From assembly GCA_039000515.1 (NCBI GenBank), contig JBCFYV010000012.1, positions 44,959,695 to 45,023,694 of the forward strand: DNA of 64,000 nucleotides. Reading direction: 5' to 3'. This stretch comes from Timema cristinae. Its lineage: Eukaryota > Arthropoda > Insecta > Phasmatodea > Timematidae. The notes below the pieces were generated by a model. The model searched no databases, had not been told where the DNA came from, and worked only from the letters and a program-made list of their open reading frames with translations. Position 1 is the first letter of the stretch. Every line of letters starts with the position of its first letter. The position numbers and the translations under genes were made by a program. Below, in pieces: positions 23,270-35,818 of the stretch.

Positions 23270-24750
23270 ACTAAAAAAAAGTTAGTTTTAAAAATCGGTC
23301 TGTCCCATGTCTATTTATATATCAATCTATCCATGACCACGGATCCAAAACTTTTTGATGGATTTTGTTTAAACCTGATATTTAGATTTTATATGTCTTT
23401 ATCACTATTTTTTTTTTTAGTATTAGATTTTCAGGTAGCTTACTGCTAAGTAATTTTTTTTAGTTACAAATTTCTCTAAAGTGGCTCTAATAATTTTGTT
23501 TAAAATGTATATTTAAAATTGATTTGATATGACAAATAGCGTTGCATAATGTTATTTTTGCAATAATTCTTACAAATGGTAATTTTTTGAAAATTCTTAA
23601 TATTTAGAAAAAAAGCTAGAACAATTTTATTAAAATCAAAGATATAGAGATTGTGTGGTACGTTAAACAAAAATATATAATTGTTTTTCTTCTAAAAACT
23701 CATTCATGGGTAATTTACTAATGATTGATTTTCAAAAAAATTGTTATATTAAAAAAAGTCTTAATGATTTGGTTCTAAATGGGTATCTTGGTAATGTTTT
23801 ACATGAAAATTAACATTATATATTTGTATTTGAGGTGAAAACTCATCGATGGGTTGTTGACTGAGGACTTTTCTTTTTTTAGAAACTGGAAATTTTTAAA
23901 AATAATTTAATTTATTTTGGTCTAAGTGTATTTCTTGGGTTTTTGACATGACAAATAACACCTGTATACTTTATTTTGGGTAAAAATTTGATAAGTAATC
24001 GTTTACTGATGAGTGATTTTTGAAAACTAGAATTATTTTGAAAATAGCTAGAGTGATTTTGCTTAGAATGTATCAAAGGAGTGTTTGATATGAAAGTGAC
24101 AAATAAAACTGTATACTCTTTTTTTTGGGGGAAAATTCAGTAATGGGTAGCTTACTGATTACTATTATTTTTTAATTTGGATGTTTAAAATAATGGGTTT
24201 TGGTGATTTGGTTCATAATATGAATCTTTTAATTTGCTTGTTATATAAATATTCATATAGATTAGATTAAAAAAAAGCTTTTAAACACCATGGATTGCTA
24301 TCGGTTCGGGCTATACACCTAATAGTAGTTAATTAATGATTGATTCAAAAAATGGTAAATAGCTCTAATGATTTTGTTCAAATTAGTATCGGAGATTTTC
24401 TTATACTATCAATACTAATGCATTTTTATTTATCTAGAATAAATTAATTTACGGGTCGTTTACTTACGACTAATTATTATAGAATACTCGAATTTTTTGT
24501 AGATTAACCTTGAATATTGAGTTCAAAATAGGAATCTGGGAAAGTTTTTCATGATGATTAAGAATATATTTTTATTTTTATAAATAAAATTTGACTTAGG
24601 ATAATTTATAAATAACTTATTCTTGGAAATTTTATTAAATATAGTCTTATTTGAACATTATGGTTTAAATCTCTATTAACGTCTATATATGTAAGTAAAT
24701 TTGACCAGATAATTTTTAATACTTTACAATGAAATAGCTGAAATTTGGTA
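23270..24750 (+). repeat. Degenerate tandem array of ~140-bp units
   Basis: Eight to ten diverged units recur, each with a 'gggtagcttactgatg'-like block followed by 'gatttttgaaaa' and a 'gattttg..taaaatgtat' block. The reversed form occurs at 890-1860, and the arm copy at about 58180-59640. Spacing varies because of indels. It looks like an old satellite or the decayed interior of an element. Confidence 0.55.
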
Positions 24751-26420
24751 AAATTCTAGAAGAACCACTCCAGAGATACACACATTTTTCAAACTTGGAA
24801 ACTTATCAAAATAAAAATTATAAGAAAGAAAAACCTTGATATATTTACACATTTTAATTCGTCTATATATTATTTGAATTTCAAAAGCAAGGATAAACTG
24901 AAATATAAATTTCAATCTCAAATCCACGTGTTTATTATTTGGTTGATTTGTATTCGTATTCGTTTGCAAAAAGTCTTTCTTTGGTCAATGAAAATGTTAC
25001 AGTTTACTTTAGACAAATTTATGTAATTCTAACTTACATTTACATGGCCTATATATGTATTCATACAAACCGAGTATTACACTAGTTAAAAGACAGTCTA
25101 ACACTGCAGAGTAATAAATTACATAACTTTATAAAATTAGTGTGGAATCGATTGACTCTGAGGATGAGTGGGGAAAAAGACAACTATCCAGTAGTGTTTT
25201 TAAACAGCTTGACAACATCAACAATGCCACCACTCAAATTAAACTTTAAAACGGGACGCATTATAATGCTTCTAAGGAACTTAAATACTAAACAGGGCCT
25301 ATGCGCCTAGCAGTGACAAAATTGGAAGCAAATCTAATCCACGCAACAACTTTAACGAGTTAGTCTCAAGGAAATTTGTGCTTCACACAAAAAATCGATT
25401 TGGCCCTTTTATACCGTTACATCCCTTTTATTTTATGATGTCCCAGTTAATCTAAAATTCTTAACGACAAGAAGTCACAAGTTCAAACCTTGGATAGAGT
25501 TGATATCCATTTGCCCAAGACAGTTTTCAACCATGGCCAATTATTGTACGTGGTTTTATCTAGGGCTTCGAAGTTAAACTGACGTAAGGGTTAAAGTCGT
25601 TGAAGGGTCGAATCAGAAGACATTGATACAAAAAAAACCTACAGTAGGGCTATTCATAAAAAAAAGTAATATATAAAGATATTTGTCAAAATAAAAATTT
25701 TTGCTCTCACTTTCGTCACTATTACTCAGTATAATTAAGTGACGGAAATATAATTTTATAACAAAATAGCCCAACCAAACAAAACATAATCTTTCATAAT
25801 ATAAAAATCCAATATTATGGATTGTCGGTTTGGGTAGTATTGACATCAGCCTGCCAACGGCTGTAAATTATATGTAAAAAGAAAGTATTGTGATTAACAA
25901 ATTATTGTGTTGGTTTTTTATGGGGAAAACCTACTTATAAATAGTTAACTAAACATATTTTGAGAATTATCTTCGAAGCTATAAAACACAATATTAGAAA
26001 GTTAGTACAATTGTGTCTTATTTTATTTCAAATATTGGATACTATACTTCAAAACCATTTACTAAACAGTATTGTCTTATATTTCACTGATGTATACTCC
26101 GTTTTCTTTGAAAAGTAGTAATCTTATACTGTACGTTTCCACTTTGGCGTAGCTTTTAAGATAGGGTCATACGGCTTATACTTTTCGTGGTAAACTGAGT
26201 TTAGTTGATAGCTCCTAAAATCTGGTTAGCTAAACTTAATGTTAAGTTGAATTTAATGTACTGAAGCCTTAAGTATGAACCTATAACTATATGGTTTATA
26301 TAGTAAGTCAAGCGTTTGAAAATAATCACGAAAAAAAAAGGGAGAAAGTCAAACTTTAGCCTAAAATTGAGCTATGCTGCCATCTATAACATTATTATGA
26401 TACCTTTATAATTCGCATGG
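24751..26420. other. AT-rich DNA, no gene seen
   Basis: Small minus frames at 24724-24969 and 25613-25846 are AT-rich and not conserved in frame in the mirrored arm. Nothing else is supported. Confidence 0.45.
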
Positions 26421-26422
26421 AA

Positions 26423-26510
26423 CAGGGCTGTCCAACTTTAGTAATCCGAGAGCCACATTAAAAAATAAGATTAATCCGAGGGCCGCATCCAGAACTATAA
26501 ATACAGTGCC
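26423..26510 (+). mobile_element. One end of a hAT-type transposon
   Basis: CAGGGCTGTCCAACTTTAG at 26423, followed by 'ccgagagccacatta' and 'ccgagggccgcatcc', is the typical layout of a hAT terminal and subterminal region. I did not find the matching far end, so this is a fragment. Mirrored at about 56420-56501. Confidence 0.55.
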
Positions 26511-26783
26511 AGGTATTAAAATATACGGAGAATCTGACCGTTAAAATTAGCAAACACTTCTAAACATTCGTAAAGAATTAAAGTAATGTTGCTTATAAAA
26601 ATTCTTATTGAAACATTAGACAAGATACAATTGCTTATAAATATATAATTATTATTTCATTTTAATGTGATCTCTGCAATTCGTTTTCATTTACTAACGA
26701 AGCTATATCAATACATATGCTTTTATTTGCCAATCACAATAAAATTGAAACTGATTTATCAGTCAAAGAACATTTATATCACC

Positions 26784-27032
26784 TGATTCGGTGGCTGCAT
26801 GGTCTAACACACTACTCTTGAAGTAAACTAGACTTCCAATGATGGGGAGATATAGGTTTGAGTCTCAGTTCAATGTACTGAGGTTTTTTACCTAAATGGT
26901 TTTCCACTCTCCCACAACTCAAATGCGGGTACACCTACTCTGAATATAGTCTTCCTAATTCCTAAAACCATTACCGTAATTATTACATAAGTTTATAACC
27001 TGAACGGGTAGTAAGACCCGATGCAAAAAAAA
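26784..27032 (+). mobile_element. SINE family B, plus strand, well preserved
   Basis: Head 'cggtggctgcatggtctaac' (box A) and 'ggtttgagtctc' (box B), body 'tggttttccactctcccaca' with 'tcaaatgcgggtaca', tail 'ataacctgaacgggtagtaa' ending in an A run. This is the clearest family B copy in the window and defines the family. Mirrored, with errors, at about 55919-56165. Confidence 0.85.
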
Positions 27033-27059
27033 AATCTATATGAAAAGAGTCTGACTGTA

Positions 27060-27650
27060 AATCACACACTTCAAATTGAAGTTCAGATCTCACGTTTTCA
27101 ATGCTGAGCATGCGCATTGCACTGAGACATCTAGAATTGACGCAATGAAATGCACTTTAAAGTCATGCCTGGGAAGCGAGGTTTGAGCTCGAGTTTTACG
27201 ACGAGAGTTTTATTTTTTCGCGAGTGAAAACAAAAACCGTAACCCACATAATGTTTTAAAACTCTACTGGATAGGTGTATTTTTAGCAGACCGTAAGAAA
27301 TGTTCTTTTTTATAAATAATGGTAGTAAACAATTGCGATAGAGCTGGTTATACACGCTCGAGTCTGAGCCCATGGAGCCTTCCAGTCTTTCTCGTAAGAC
27401 CCAGAATTTAACGAAACTTTATCTTGCGTGGGGAGAGTCGAGCCAAATTTTTGGCTCGGCAATGAGATCAGACTCGATGCCTGGGTTTAATGGACAAGCT
27501 TGAAGATTGGATTCGCCATCGAGCCAATAACGAACGCGTGTGGACGGGATCGAGTCGTCCGTAGTAACACATGCGCATATTCATCAACATCCAACCTCGC
27601 TGGCACACACAACTAGGCAAATTATTAAAGAATTATAGCATGGACATAAG
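27060..27650. other. GAGCC/GAGTC-rich patch with a perfect hairpin
   Basis: GC-richer sequence with repeated 'gctcgagtc', 'tcgagcc' and 'gatcgagtcg' words. At 27436-27455 the palindromic stem CGAGCCAAA / TTTGGCTCG closes on two bases. 'tacacgctcgag' near 27350 and 'acgcgtgtgg' near 27534 lie in opposite orientation, so it may be a decayed inverted-repeat transposon. An 80-codon minus frame (27131-27373) has no known domain. Confidence 0.35.
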
Positions 27651-27959
27651 AAAGAGGCTAAGTTCAAAAATCACAATCTGGAGTTATTTTAATAAAACTA
27701 TTTAATTTTGTATTTATCACTGCTGCAATTAAATATTTTATTCTATCCCAAATTTAATGTTATAGTTTAACAGTATATGATATTTAAATGAAATATAAGG
27801 ACTTTTAATATTTAAAAAATAACATAAGGAAAAGGGATAGTTCCACCGCCAGTGAAACACAAAAAGGGCTGTGCACCAAATATTAAAAAAAAACTAAAAT
27901 GACACTTTTCATAAAATAAAATACCTCTTACATATATTTTGTTTTGTTTTAGAATACTA

Positions 27960-28248
27960 GGTGACCTGGTGGTCTAGGGGTAAGGTGTCAGACTTCTATG
28001 CTGGCGGCCGGGGTTCAATCCTCGGTCCGGGTAAAGATTTATCTGATTACCAAACCCTTCCTTCACCTCTGACAAGACATCTTGTGAATGTGGGGAATGC
28101 CAGGCCTCCACCGTGGTTCGGATTCCACGTTAAACTGTAGGTCCTCCATTTCATCTCACTATCACCCTACCATTACACATTAGCGTAAGTGCGTATAACC
28201 CGAATGGGTAGTAAGACGCGGTGCTAATAATAATAATAATAATAATAA
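27960..28248 (+). mobile_element. SINE family A, full length
   Basis: Nearly identical to the 22687 copy: same box A and B, core and tail, ending in a longer (TAA)n. Flanked by 13-bp direct repeats ttttagaatacta (27947-27959) and ttttagaacacta (28249-28261), one mismatch. A degraded mirrored copy lies at about 54770-55024. Confidence 0.92.
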
Positions 28249-28607
28249 TTTTAGAACACTACCAAGCATGAATTACTGATCATTGGAACAAATTGACATA
28301 TAAAAAGTCTCTTTTCAGCAGGTAAGTAGTCAACCATAGCAAACAAGTCACTCTTTTTTTATCGGCAGTTATTTTACTTGGTTTGTCCATGGCAAAAATC
28401 TGAGCTTTTTTAATTTTGATATGTTTTTCCTTTCTTCAATACATTAATTTACTACCATTCTTCTGCTTTGTTGAATGTTTCCTTCATTTGGACTACCCCA
28501 GGAAATTTGGAATCAACACGTAGCCACACTACTTTGGCTATGTTCAATTTAGCAATAGCTATGTTATGATATGGCTTTATCAATTACTATGTGTTTATTA
28601 AAAAAAA

Positions 28608-28719
28608 TGTGGTTCGGATTCCACATTAAACTTTAGGTCCTTCATTTCATCTCACAATCACCCTACCATTGCACATTAGAGTAAGTGCGTATAACCCGAA
28701 CGGGTAGTAATACGCGGTC

Positions 28720-28770
<51 letters not shown>

Positions 28771-28771
28771 T
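28608..28771 (+). mobile_element. SINE family A, 5'-truncated, long (TAA)n tail
   Basis: It begins inside the core at 'gtggttcggattcca' and continues through the tail 'gcgtataacccgaacggg' into about 17 TAA-type triplets (to 28771). Loss of the head is typical of incomplete target-primed reverse transcription. Mirrored, degraded, at about 54250-54405. Confidence 0.85.
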
Positions 28772-29072
28772 AATAATTTAAAAAAATTAAAGGTAAAACT
28801 TATTTTATTTTAAACCCTAGGGAAATATGTGAATTCACTAACTCTACCTATTGAGATAAACAAATATCAGTGTAGTGTTGTCATGGAACATATCCCCTCT
28901 TATAATTACGAACAATTTGGAGTTAACACCTATTTCATCTTTTGGGAGATGTAGATACTACTACAAATGTTGTGGCACTTAGCACTTTTCAATAGTAGTT
29001 GGCATTCACATTTACAACCTTTCTATGGAATAATAATAAAAAAAATTTGGCCACTTCTTATTTCAATGCTAC
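28772..29072. other. Left flank of the LTR element
   Basis: AT-rich single-copy-looking DNA ending in the target duplication CTAC (29069-29072). Confidence 0.5.
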
Positions 29073-29986
29073 TGTGAAAAAAATAAATAAAAAAAAGGTA
29101 AGAAAAAAAATATTATTATTTATTTTAATTAAATATATATTTCTCCTACTGTTGTATGTAAAAAAAAAGTTCAATTTTATCTAGCTCAGTTGCACGAGGA
29201 AACTTAATCTCGGGACCTCTGGGTTTAGATAGGCACTTATATTTAACCTGCCTGCGGAGCTCCGGTAAATCACATATCTAGGTTAACATATTTATATAAC
29301 ATTTGTTTTGTTGTCAAAGCTATAATTATTATATCACAATCTTAATCCAATTTAAATCATTCGATAACAAAAAAAAAAAAAAAAAAAACTTTTTCCTTAC
29401 ATTTTCAAAGGCAAAATAAAACCAACATATATACCTAAGTCCAACCACGTACAAAATTATGGCGCAGAAAGTTTATTATTTACCCTTAACACAATTAGAC
29501 TTCTTTGAGTCAAACAAAATAGCCACTCTGCTCACAGCCACCTATTATTTACCTTTTTTTTTATTAAAACCATCCTCAGTCCCGCAATAATATAAGAAAA
29601 TTGAAACTTCTCACCCTAGACCATCTGTAGTCGAGAACTCGATATTATGTACATATCTCTTTATGTTTACTGAAGGATATGCATGTCCTCACAAACTCTT
29701 CAAGTAGTAATCAAGATCCTGGTGTACATCCTTTCATAATCTTAAACTGGTAATAAGTAGTGTAACAAGTCCTTTTTTTCTTCTTTTCTAATGATTGTAA
29801 AGTTTTTACATCCCGGCATTAATATCACTTCTTTTCAACCCCACGCCAATAACAAAACAAAAGAACCTTTCCAATACACGCCAAAGAGGTGATACCATTT
29901 AGAAGTAGTAATATTGTTGGAATAGTGACGTATGGATGATTGTAAATAGGGATTATAATTAAAAGGGGATGGTTTTCTTTGTCACA
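29073..29986 (-). repeat. 3' LTR
   Basis: Direct repeat of 34902-35814, differing mainly in homopolymer lengths and a few single bases. On the minus strand it runs TGTGACAAAG to TTTTTCACA. A G-rich run just upstream on that strand (TTAGGGGGCAAATC, 29987-30000) may be the polypurine tract. Confidence 0.92.
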
Positions 29987-32949
29987 GATTTGCCCCCTAA
30001 TGTTTCAGAAGTTAGTTTTAGTATTGAAAACTGCTACTGGAACATTACCAGCCATTGGTGCACTTAAAGTGGTAGGAGTTAAGGTCCATTGTCTAACGAC
30101 TTTTCCTTTCTTCTAAACTTGGCACCGTTGAGATCCTTGCAGGTAAGGTTGCTCGGAAATGTACATTCATTTAACCCTTTACATATTGGTTTATAGGTTT
30201 TGAAGACGCGCACTTGACTTATGTCGGTGTCCTCGCAACCAAAGCGACAAATTAAAACACATGCTCCTGGGTTTCAACCGCACTACACCAGCTATTTGAG
30301 CAAATTCAAATGGCACTCTAGTTGTCCTCCATGTGAAACATTTGTCTACTACCTTGGGTTTTACATAACTTTTTTTTTTTACAAACATTTACACAAATAT
30401 GTTACATGGCTAATGCTTGCCTTATATAGTATAAGCTGTTAGCATTCTCTAGACCTACATACAATTGAATTACTAACACAAAACAAAACTACCCTCATTA
30501 CATTGAAACAAAACCACACTTTAGCAATAGACTGGACATATTAAAATTATTAGTTTACACACTCTTTAACTAAACCAAAATTCTTAAATATTAAATAGCT
30601 AAGTGGATGGCAAAAGTTAGATAGAAACATAGTCGTGTTACAATATGAGACTCTCCTTTTGCAACTTATGAGACAATTGTTCCAAACAAAAAAAACAACA
30701 ACTCGTGAACTCATGCCAAATTGGTGTTTCCTGAAATGTACTGTGCCCCCAATCATCTTAAATTGATCCACTAAACTCACCCTAACTGTTTGGGTACCTA
30801 CAGCCCCCTAGGCTTCTTATTACACCACTGGTCGCGAATGCTGACTCTCATAATATGAATTTCAACTTCTTAAAGTGAGATTATCATAACAATCCTCTGC
30901 CAGGTGATTTACATACACCATATGAGAAAATTAAACAAGTTAAAAATAATAATTACAAACATTAGTTGATTATATGAAGAAAAAAAAACCTTTTTCAAAC
31001 CCTGAGATAAACATAGACTACAATGACACAATATATTAAATAATATAGTAGTTTGACATAACTATTCAATGAAATTATAGGTTGTTCAGAAATAGACATA
31101 CAAAATGTTATAAAGTTCCCTATCATAAGTATAGGCCTACCATGGAAATACTGGGCCATTTTCACATAAATATCAAGCACTTATCATAAGGTGCTGCACG
31201 TATGAATAATTTATAACTTCATAGGGTGTTTTAAAATAAATACTAAGCGAAATAATAAAAGTACATTTACACAATGTTGTCTGTTATAAGATATGGAAAA
31301 TAACTTCCCTCGTTCCTGACTGCAAGGAGCGTAATGACGGAAACCAGGTACCACACTTGCTGGGGCCTGCTTATGGCGACTAATTGGGGAAATCAAAAGT
31401 TCCGGTGCGTCTCTTCTCAGCTGTTGGGGCTACACATCTCAAGTATACATTACATACTTGTAAACACACAAGCCCTATCATAGGGTAACAATTGCAGATA
31501 AAGTTCATGGATTTAACTTCTTTTTCTTAAAATAACTTCATTATACTTAAAATGAAAATGCTTATAACGTCTTAGACCTCGTCATGTTACTCGTCTGCTT
31601 CCCATACATGAATAAAGAATGACCTTGGTTGTGATGTTACTTTACTCTCAGAAAATCTCACTCTCTTGTCTCTTCCTCTAACTATATTTTCTTCTGACAT
31701 ATACAAAAAATATAAATAACCTTCAAAGTTTCACCATAAAACATTTAATAATTCTCGATGCTATTCATTTCCAATAAAAGTTGTGTGGGTTCCTGCCCTT
31801 TCACAAGTTTTAATATTCATGTGACTATCACAAGTCTGCCCAGTCTAACAGCTACCGGCACAGAGGGACTAGCCTTAATGTTGACGCTGGTTATAACCAT
31901 TATACATATATTTTAAATACTCACAGGATTTTCTCTCTCTCATTTTGTAGGCACATTCTTATCGTGTAGGTCTTCGGGATGCATCTTCTCTTCACATGGG
32001 GTATTTCTTAACTTCTTTGACGTAGATACTTTAACAATAACAAATAATCTATTAATGATTGTCGAAATTATCCATTATAATTCTTAAGTAATAATTGTGG
32101 GATAAATTACCCTTTCCACAATACAAAAAAAATTTCTCCACACTTTTGTTTTATCTTTCTTATCTTTCCTTAGATTGATACCTGACTTGTATAATACGGT
32201 GTGTACCTTCCAACCTTGAAAAAAAAAAATGCCGCAAGTTATTTGTTGGATGCTGAGAATTTTTCACCAATCCTTCCTAGAGTTTCTAAATTCTTCTTTT
32301 TTTTTTGTAGTTTTAAGTGTTTTAATGGTGTAACCGGCTTTAGATATAATCAATTGTAATCCACATTGTTGTGTCTTTCGAGGCACCACCTATGCAGTGC
32401 TGGGAACTCGTAGAACCATGTACCTAATTTCACCGGAGAGGCTGCTCACGAAAGGGTCGACCAGCTCTTAATGTTAACATTTAATTTGCTTTTAAAATAA
32501 TTGAATGTTTTACTAATACAAGTCTATAATCGCCTTTTTAAGATATTGATATCAATATTGTCTTCCCATGCTCAAATTTGAAGTCAAGTGATGATACTAT
32601 TTAATTATTTGTACAAAAGTTGGCTACTTCTGTTCTTCTGACTGACAAACACATCGATGACTCTGTTGCTGAAGTTTAGAAATTCAACAATTACATCCTT
32701 AAGTATAGAACAAACAGCCAGCGAATTTAACCAATCTTGTCCTATGGTGCTCTTGAATTTAATAGACAACTCAGAGATAATCCTTCAACTTCTAACATAA
32801 GCTCGGGACACGTCGGATTTCCTGACATCTCCATTTCTTCCTTTTCATTTAGTAATTCTTCCCTAAGATCTACTCCAAGGGTGTTAACTTTTTCTTGACA
32901 TATAAAAATGCTCCCAGAGTGTGTGGAACCTGCGACCGGTCTGGGCTGC
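29987..32949 (-). other. Element interior downstream of gag, no pol
   Basis: AT-rich and broken by stops in all frames; the longest minus-strand frames are 60-76 codons (for example 30550-30780, 30995-31180, 31211-31396) and have no retroviral motif I can see. It could be a decayed pol, a captured non-coding segment or an antisense region. Its counterpart in the other arm is shortened by sequence errors. Confidence 0.6.
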
Positions 32950-34827
32950 CTACATCGCAGGTGAACAGTTTCCCTCTTTGACGATTACATTTACATCAAC
33001 TGGTTGAGGATGATGACTAGAACCACGGGATGCTTGCCCTTGATAAACTGGACCTATGTTAGCTGGTACCCTATGTTGAGGGTTCGTCTGGGACGGTTGA
33101 AATGGGGTATGGGAGTTACTCCTAGACCTAAAGTCCCTGTCGTTGTCCCCATAAGGGTGGGTTCTAGGGTGGGGAAAAGGTCCGTTGACTGACCTTTTGT
33201 CTCTTACCTCAAGGTTATGATGGGAGTTTTCCCGACCTCTACCAGAATATTGGTGCTCTGTCTGGGCACCCCAAACTAAACTACGGCCTGAATGGTCGCG
33301 AGGAGGTCTATCTCTCCTCCACGCTTCCTGTGGACGTGCTCCCAGTTGAAACTGTGGAGTAGGTCCTACCCGCTGTTCCACGTTCGGCCTCCTATGAAGT
33401 GGGGAACTAAACTGTCCTACTTTGTCCCTACGCCTATCCTGTTCCAAAGCGTCCAAGCGCTGCAGTCGGCCCTAAATTCCTCCAAAGTGTTGTAGGTAAT
33501 CCCTACCAACATCTCGCGGTACCGTATGGGTAGTTGATGCGTGACCATATATATCAACTCAGAGTCACTGATGTTCGACTCGAAATTCCTACTTTTACTA
33601 TACATGTCGGCAAGGTAACCCTCCAGAGTACCTCCGTTCTCATGGTACCTTGACGCATGTAATTTAGCCCTCATTTGGCCCTGGATCTCCACACTCCAAA
33701 ACATTGCTAGGAATCGGGTTCGAAACTCCTCCCAGCCTGTGATGCTTTCGCGCACTACCGACCACCAAGGCAAAGCGTCATCAGTGAGGGAACTGCCCCT
33801 AACCTTATTTTTTCCTTATCATTTAGTCGACGCCCTTCAAAAAGTTCCTCCAGAGTTTTGAGGTGGCTAACGGGATCCTGCCCACTCCTGCGATTGAATT
33901 TAGGGAGTCTATCCCCAAGAGCCCGGTCTCCTAAAAGGGTACACAAAGATGAAGAAAATGGACTTAAGTCGCCCAGCCCTCCTAACGTGACCTGGTCTGA
34001 CAATCCCTCAAGCTGGTTCTTTACCATTTTTACCTCCTCGGCTGTATCAGTCAACCTCTGATCCAACCCCACCTGGGTTTTGGCTAAATCCCAGTTCTTG
34101 TCCTTCAGTGAGCCAACAGTAGAGTTCAGAATCCCCAGTGTGTTTGTCTGACTCTCGTTCCCTGTACGCACCTCTAGGCTTAGCCTATTCAATCCTTCCT
34201 CTAGCTGTGCGACCTGCTGTTCTTGCTTCTGTGCCGTCAACCTTTGGTTTGACTCCAAGGTCTGGCTAAACTCATCCTTGACTCCAGGATCTCTTTCTTA
34301 ACACTGGCCAGCTCCTGCCTGAACCGCTCTTCAGTGGCCTCAACTCTAACCTCAAAGTCGGCCCTGGTCTTGCCTATTGCCGCTGAAAACTCTTCCCTCA
34401 TACTGACCGTTAATGAACCGATGTGACGCATAATCTCACTGCGGGTTTCCTCCTGAGTAGAAACGAGCTTTCTCTCGAGGACTAACTGCCCTTCCCTCAT
34501 CTCCATTAACAACTGTTGGATACCCGCCATAAGGTCCAACGAAGGGGTACTATGGGGAACTTCCATAGGGAAAGGAGGGATTTTGTCCCCGTCTGGTGAC
34601 GGACCCTCAAAATAAGTTTGGGATGAGTCGTCGCTCAAATCCTCAACCACTACTTGGTCCCTGACTACCTTTTCCTGCTGTGTTGTCGTGGTAGCAGCAT
34701 CATCCTCCAACCCTACATCAATTGATTGTCCATCCATTATTGTGGGTAAAACCTCAGCCTCATACCTAATGTTTATCTTAGACTGTCCTCTGTCCCTACT
34801 TCTAAGAAAATACCCTTCCTGGCTCAT
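32950..34827 (-). CDS. gag: Gag-like structural protein, frame interrupted
   Basis: About 625 codons. From the amino end: an acidic leader (residues ~1-75), a long Glu/Gln/Lys-rich coiled-coil-like region (~80-330, including RFRQELASVKKEILESR), a core with the Ty3/gypsy gag pattern PWWSVVRESITGWEEF..RF, and an Arg/Pro/Gln-rich basic tail ending GNCSPAM. I see no CCHC zinc knuckle. Role by family: it forms the virus-like particle and packages element RNA. Three one-base losses (near 34276, 33797 and 33467) split the frame, each in a run of C/G; the mirrored copy is intact at all three. I read these as sequencing errors or mild decay. Start chosen as the first ATG after the leader, in a purine context. 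Confidence 0.8.
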
Positions 34828-34893
34828 AACCTAAACCACATTTGAAAATACTAGGTTGCTCTATCCTAACCTTATCGAAAAGCCCCGCGTTAA

Positions 34894-34900
34894 GGCGCCA
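34894..34900 (-). promoter_or_regulatory. Primer-binding site (tRNA primer)
   Basis: On the minus strand, TGGCGCC follows the 5' LTR after a single G. This is complementary to a tRNA 3' end reading ...GGCGCCA and is where reverse transcription would start. TGGCGCC is classically associated with lysine-type tRNA primers; the next bases (TTAACG...) do not prove which tRNA. Confidence 0.8.
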
Positions 34901-34901
34901 C

Positions 34902-35814
34902 TGTGAAAAAATAAATAAAAAAAAGGTAAGAAAAAAAATATTATTATTTATTTTAATTAAATATATATTTCTCCTACTGTTGTATGTAAAAAAAAAAGTT
35001 CAATTTTATCTAGCTCAGTTGCACGAGGAAACTTAATCTCGGGACCTCTGGGTTTAGATAGGCACTTTTATTTAACCTGCCTGCGGAGCTCCGGTAAATC
35101 ACATATCTAGGTTAACATATTTATATAACATTTGTTTTGTTGTCAAAGCTATAATTATTATATCACAATCTTAATCCAATTTAAATCATTCGATAACAAA
35201 ATAAAAAAAAAAAAAACTTTTTCCTTACATTTTCAAAGGCAAAATAAAACCAACATATATACCTAAGTCCAACCACGTACAAAATTATGGCGCAGAAAGT
35301 TTATTATTTACCCTTAACACAATTAGACTTCTTTGAGTCAAACAAAATAGCCACTCTGCTCACAGCCACCTATTATTTACCTTTTTTTTATTAAAACCAT
35401 CCTCAGTCCCGCAATAATATAAGAAAATTGAAACTTCTCACCCTAGACCATCTGTAGTCGAGAACTCGATATTATGTACATATCTCTTTATGTTTACTGA
35501 AGGATATGCATGTCCTCACAAAACTCTTCAAGTAGTAATCAAGATCCTGGTGTACATCCTTTCATAATCTTAAACTGGTAATAAGTAGTGTAACAAGTCC
35601 TTTTTTTCTTCTTTTCTAATGATTGTAAAGTTTTTACATCCCGGCATTAATATCACTTCTTTTCAACCCCACGCCAATAACAAAACAAAAGAACCTTTCC
35701 AATACACGCCAAAGAGGTGATACCATTTAGAAGTAGTAATATTGTTGGAATAGTGACGTATGGATGATTGTAAATAGGGATTATAATTAAAAGGGGATGG
35801 TTTTCTTTGTCACA
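34902..35814 (-). repeat. 5' LTR
   Basis: TGTGA...TCACA ends on the minus strand. The LTR should contain the element promoter; AT-rich TATATATTT-like words are present, but no single TATA box stands out. Confidence 0.92.
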
Positions 35815-35818
35815 CTAC

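Larger units (their letters stand above)
29073..35814 (-). mobile_element. Gag-only LTR retrotransposon, left-arm copy
   Basis: Transcribed from the minus strand and complete by structure: two LTRs of 914 and 913 bp, each beginning TGTGA and ending TCACA, a TGGCGCC primer-binding site one base inside the 5' LTR, a gag region and a 4-bp target duplication (CTAC on plus, 29069-29072 and 35815-35818). The ~2.96 kb between gag and the 3' LTR (29987-32949) shows no reverse transcriptase, RNase H, integrase or protease that I can recognise, so it appears non-autonomous. The near-identical LTRs indicate recent insertion. Gag type and a Lys-type TGGCGCC site suggest Ty3/gypsy. Confidence 0.9.
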
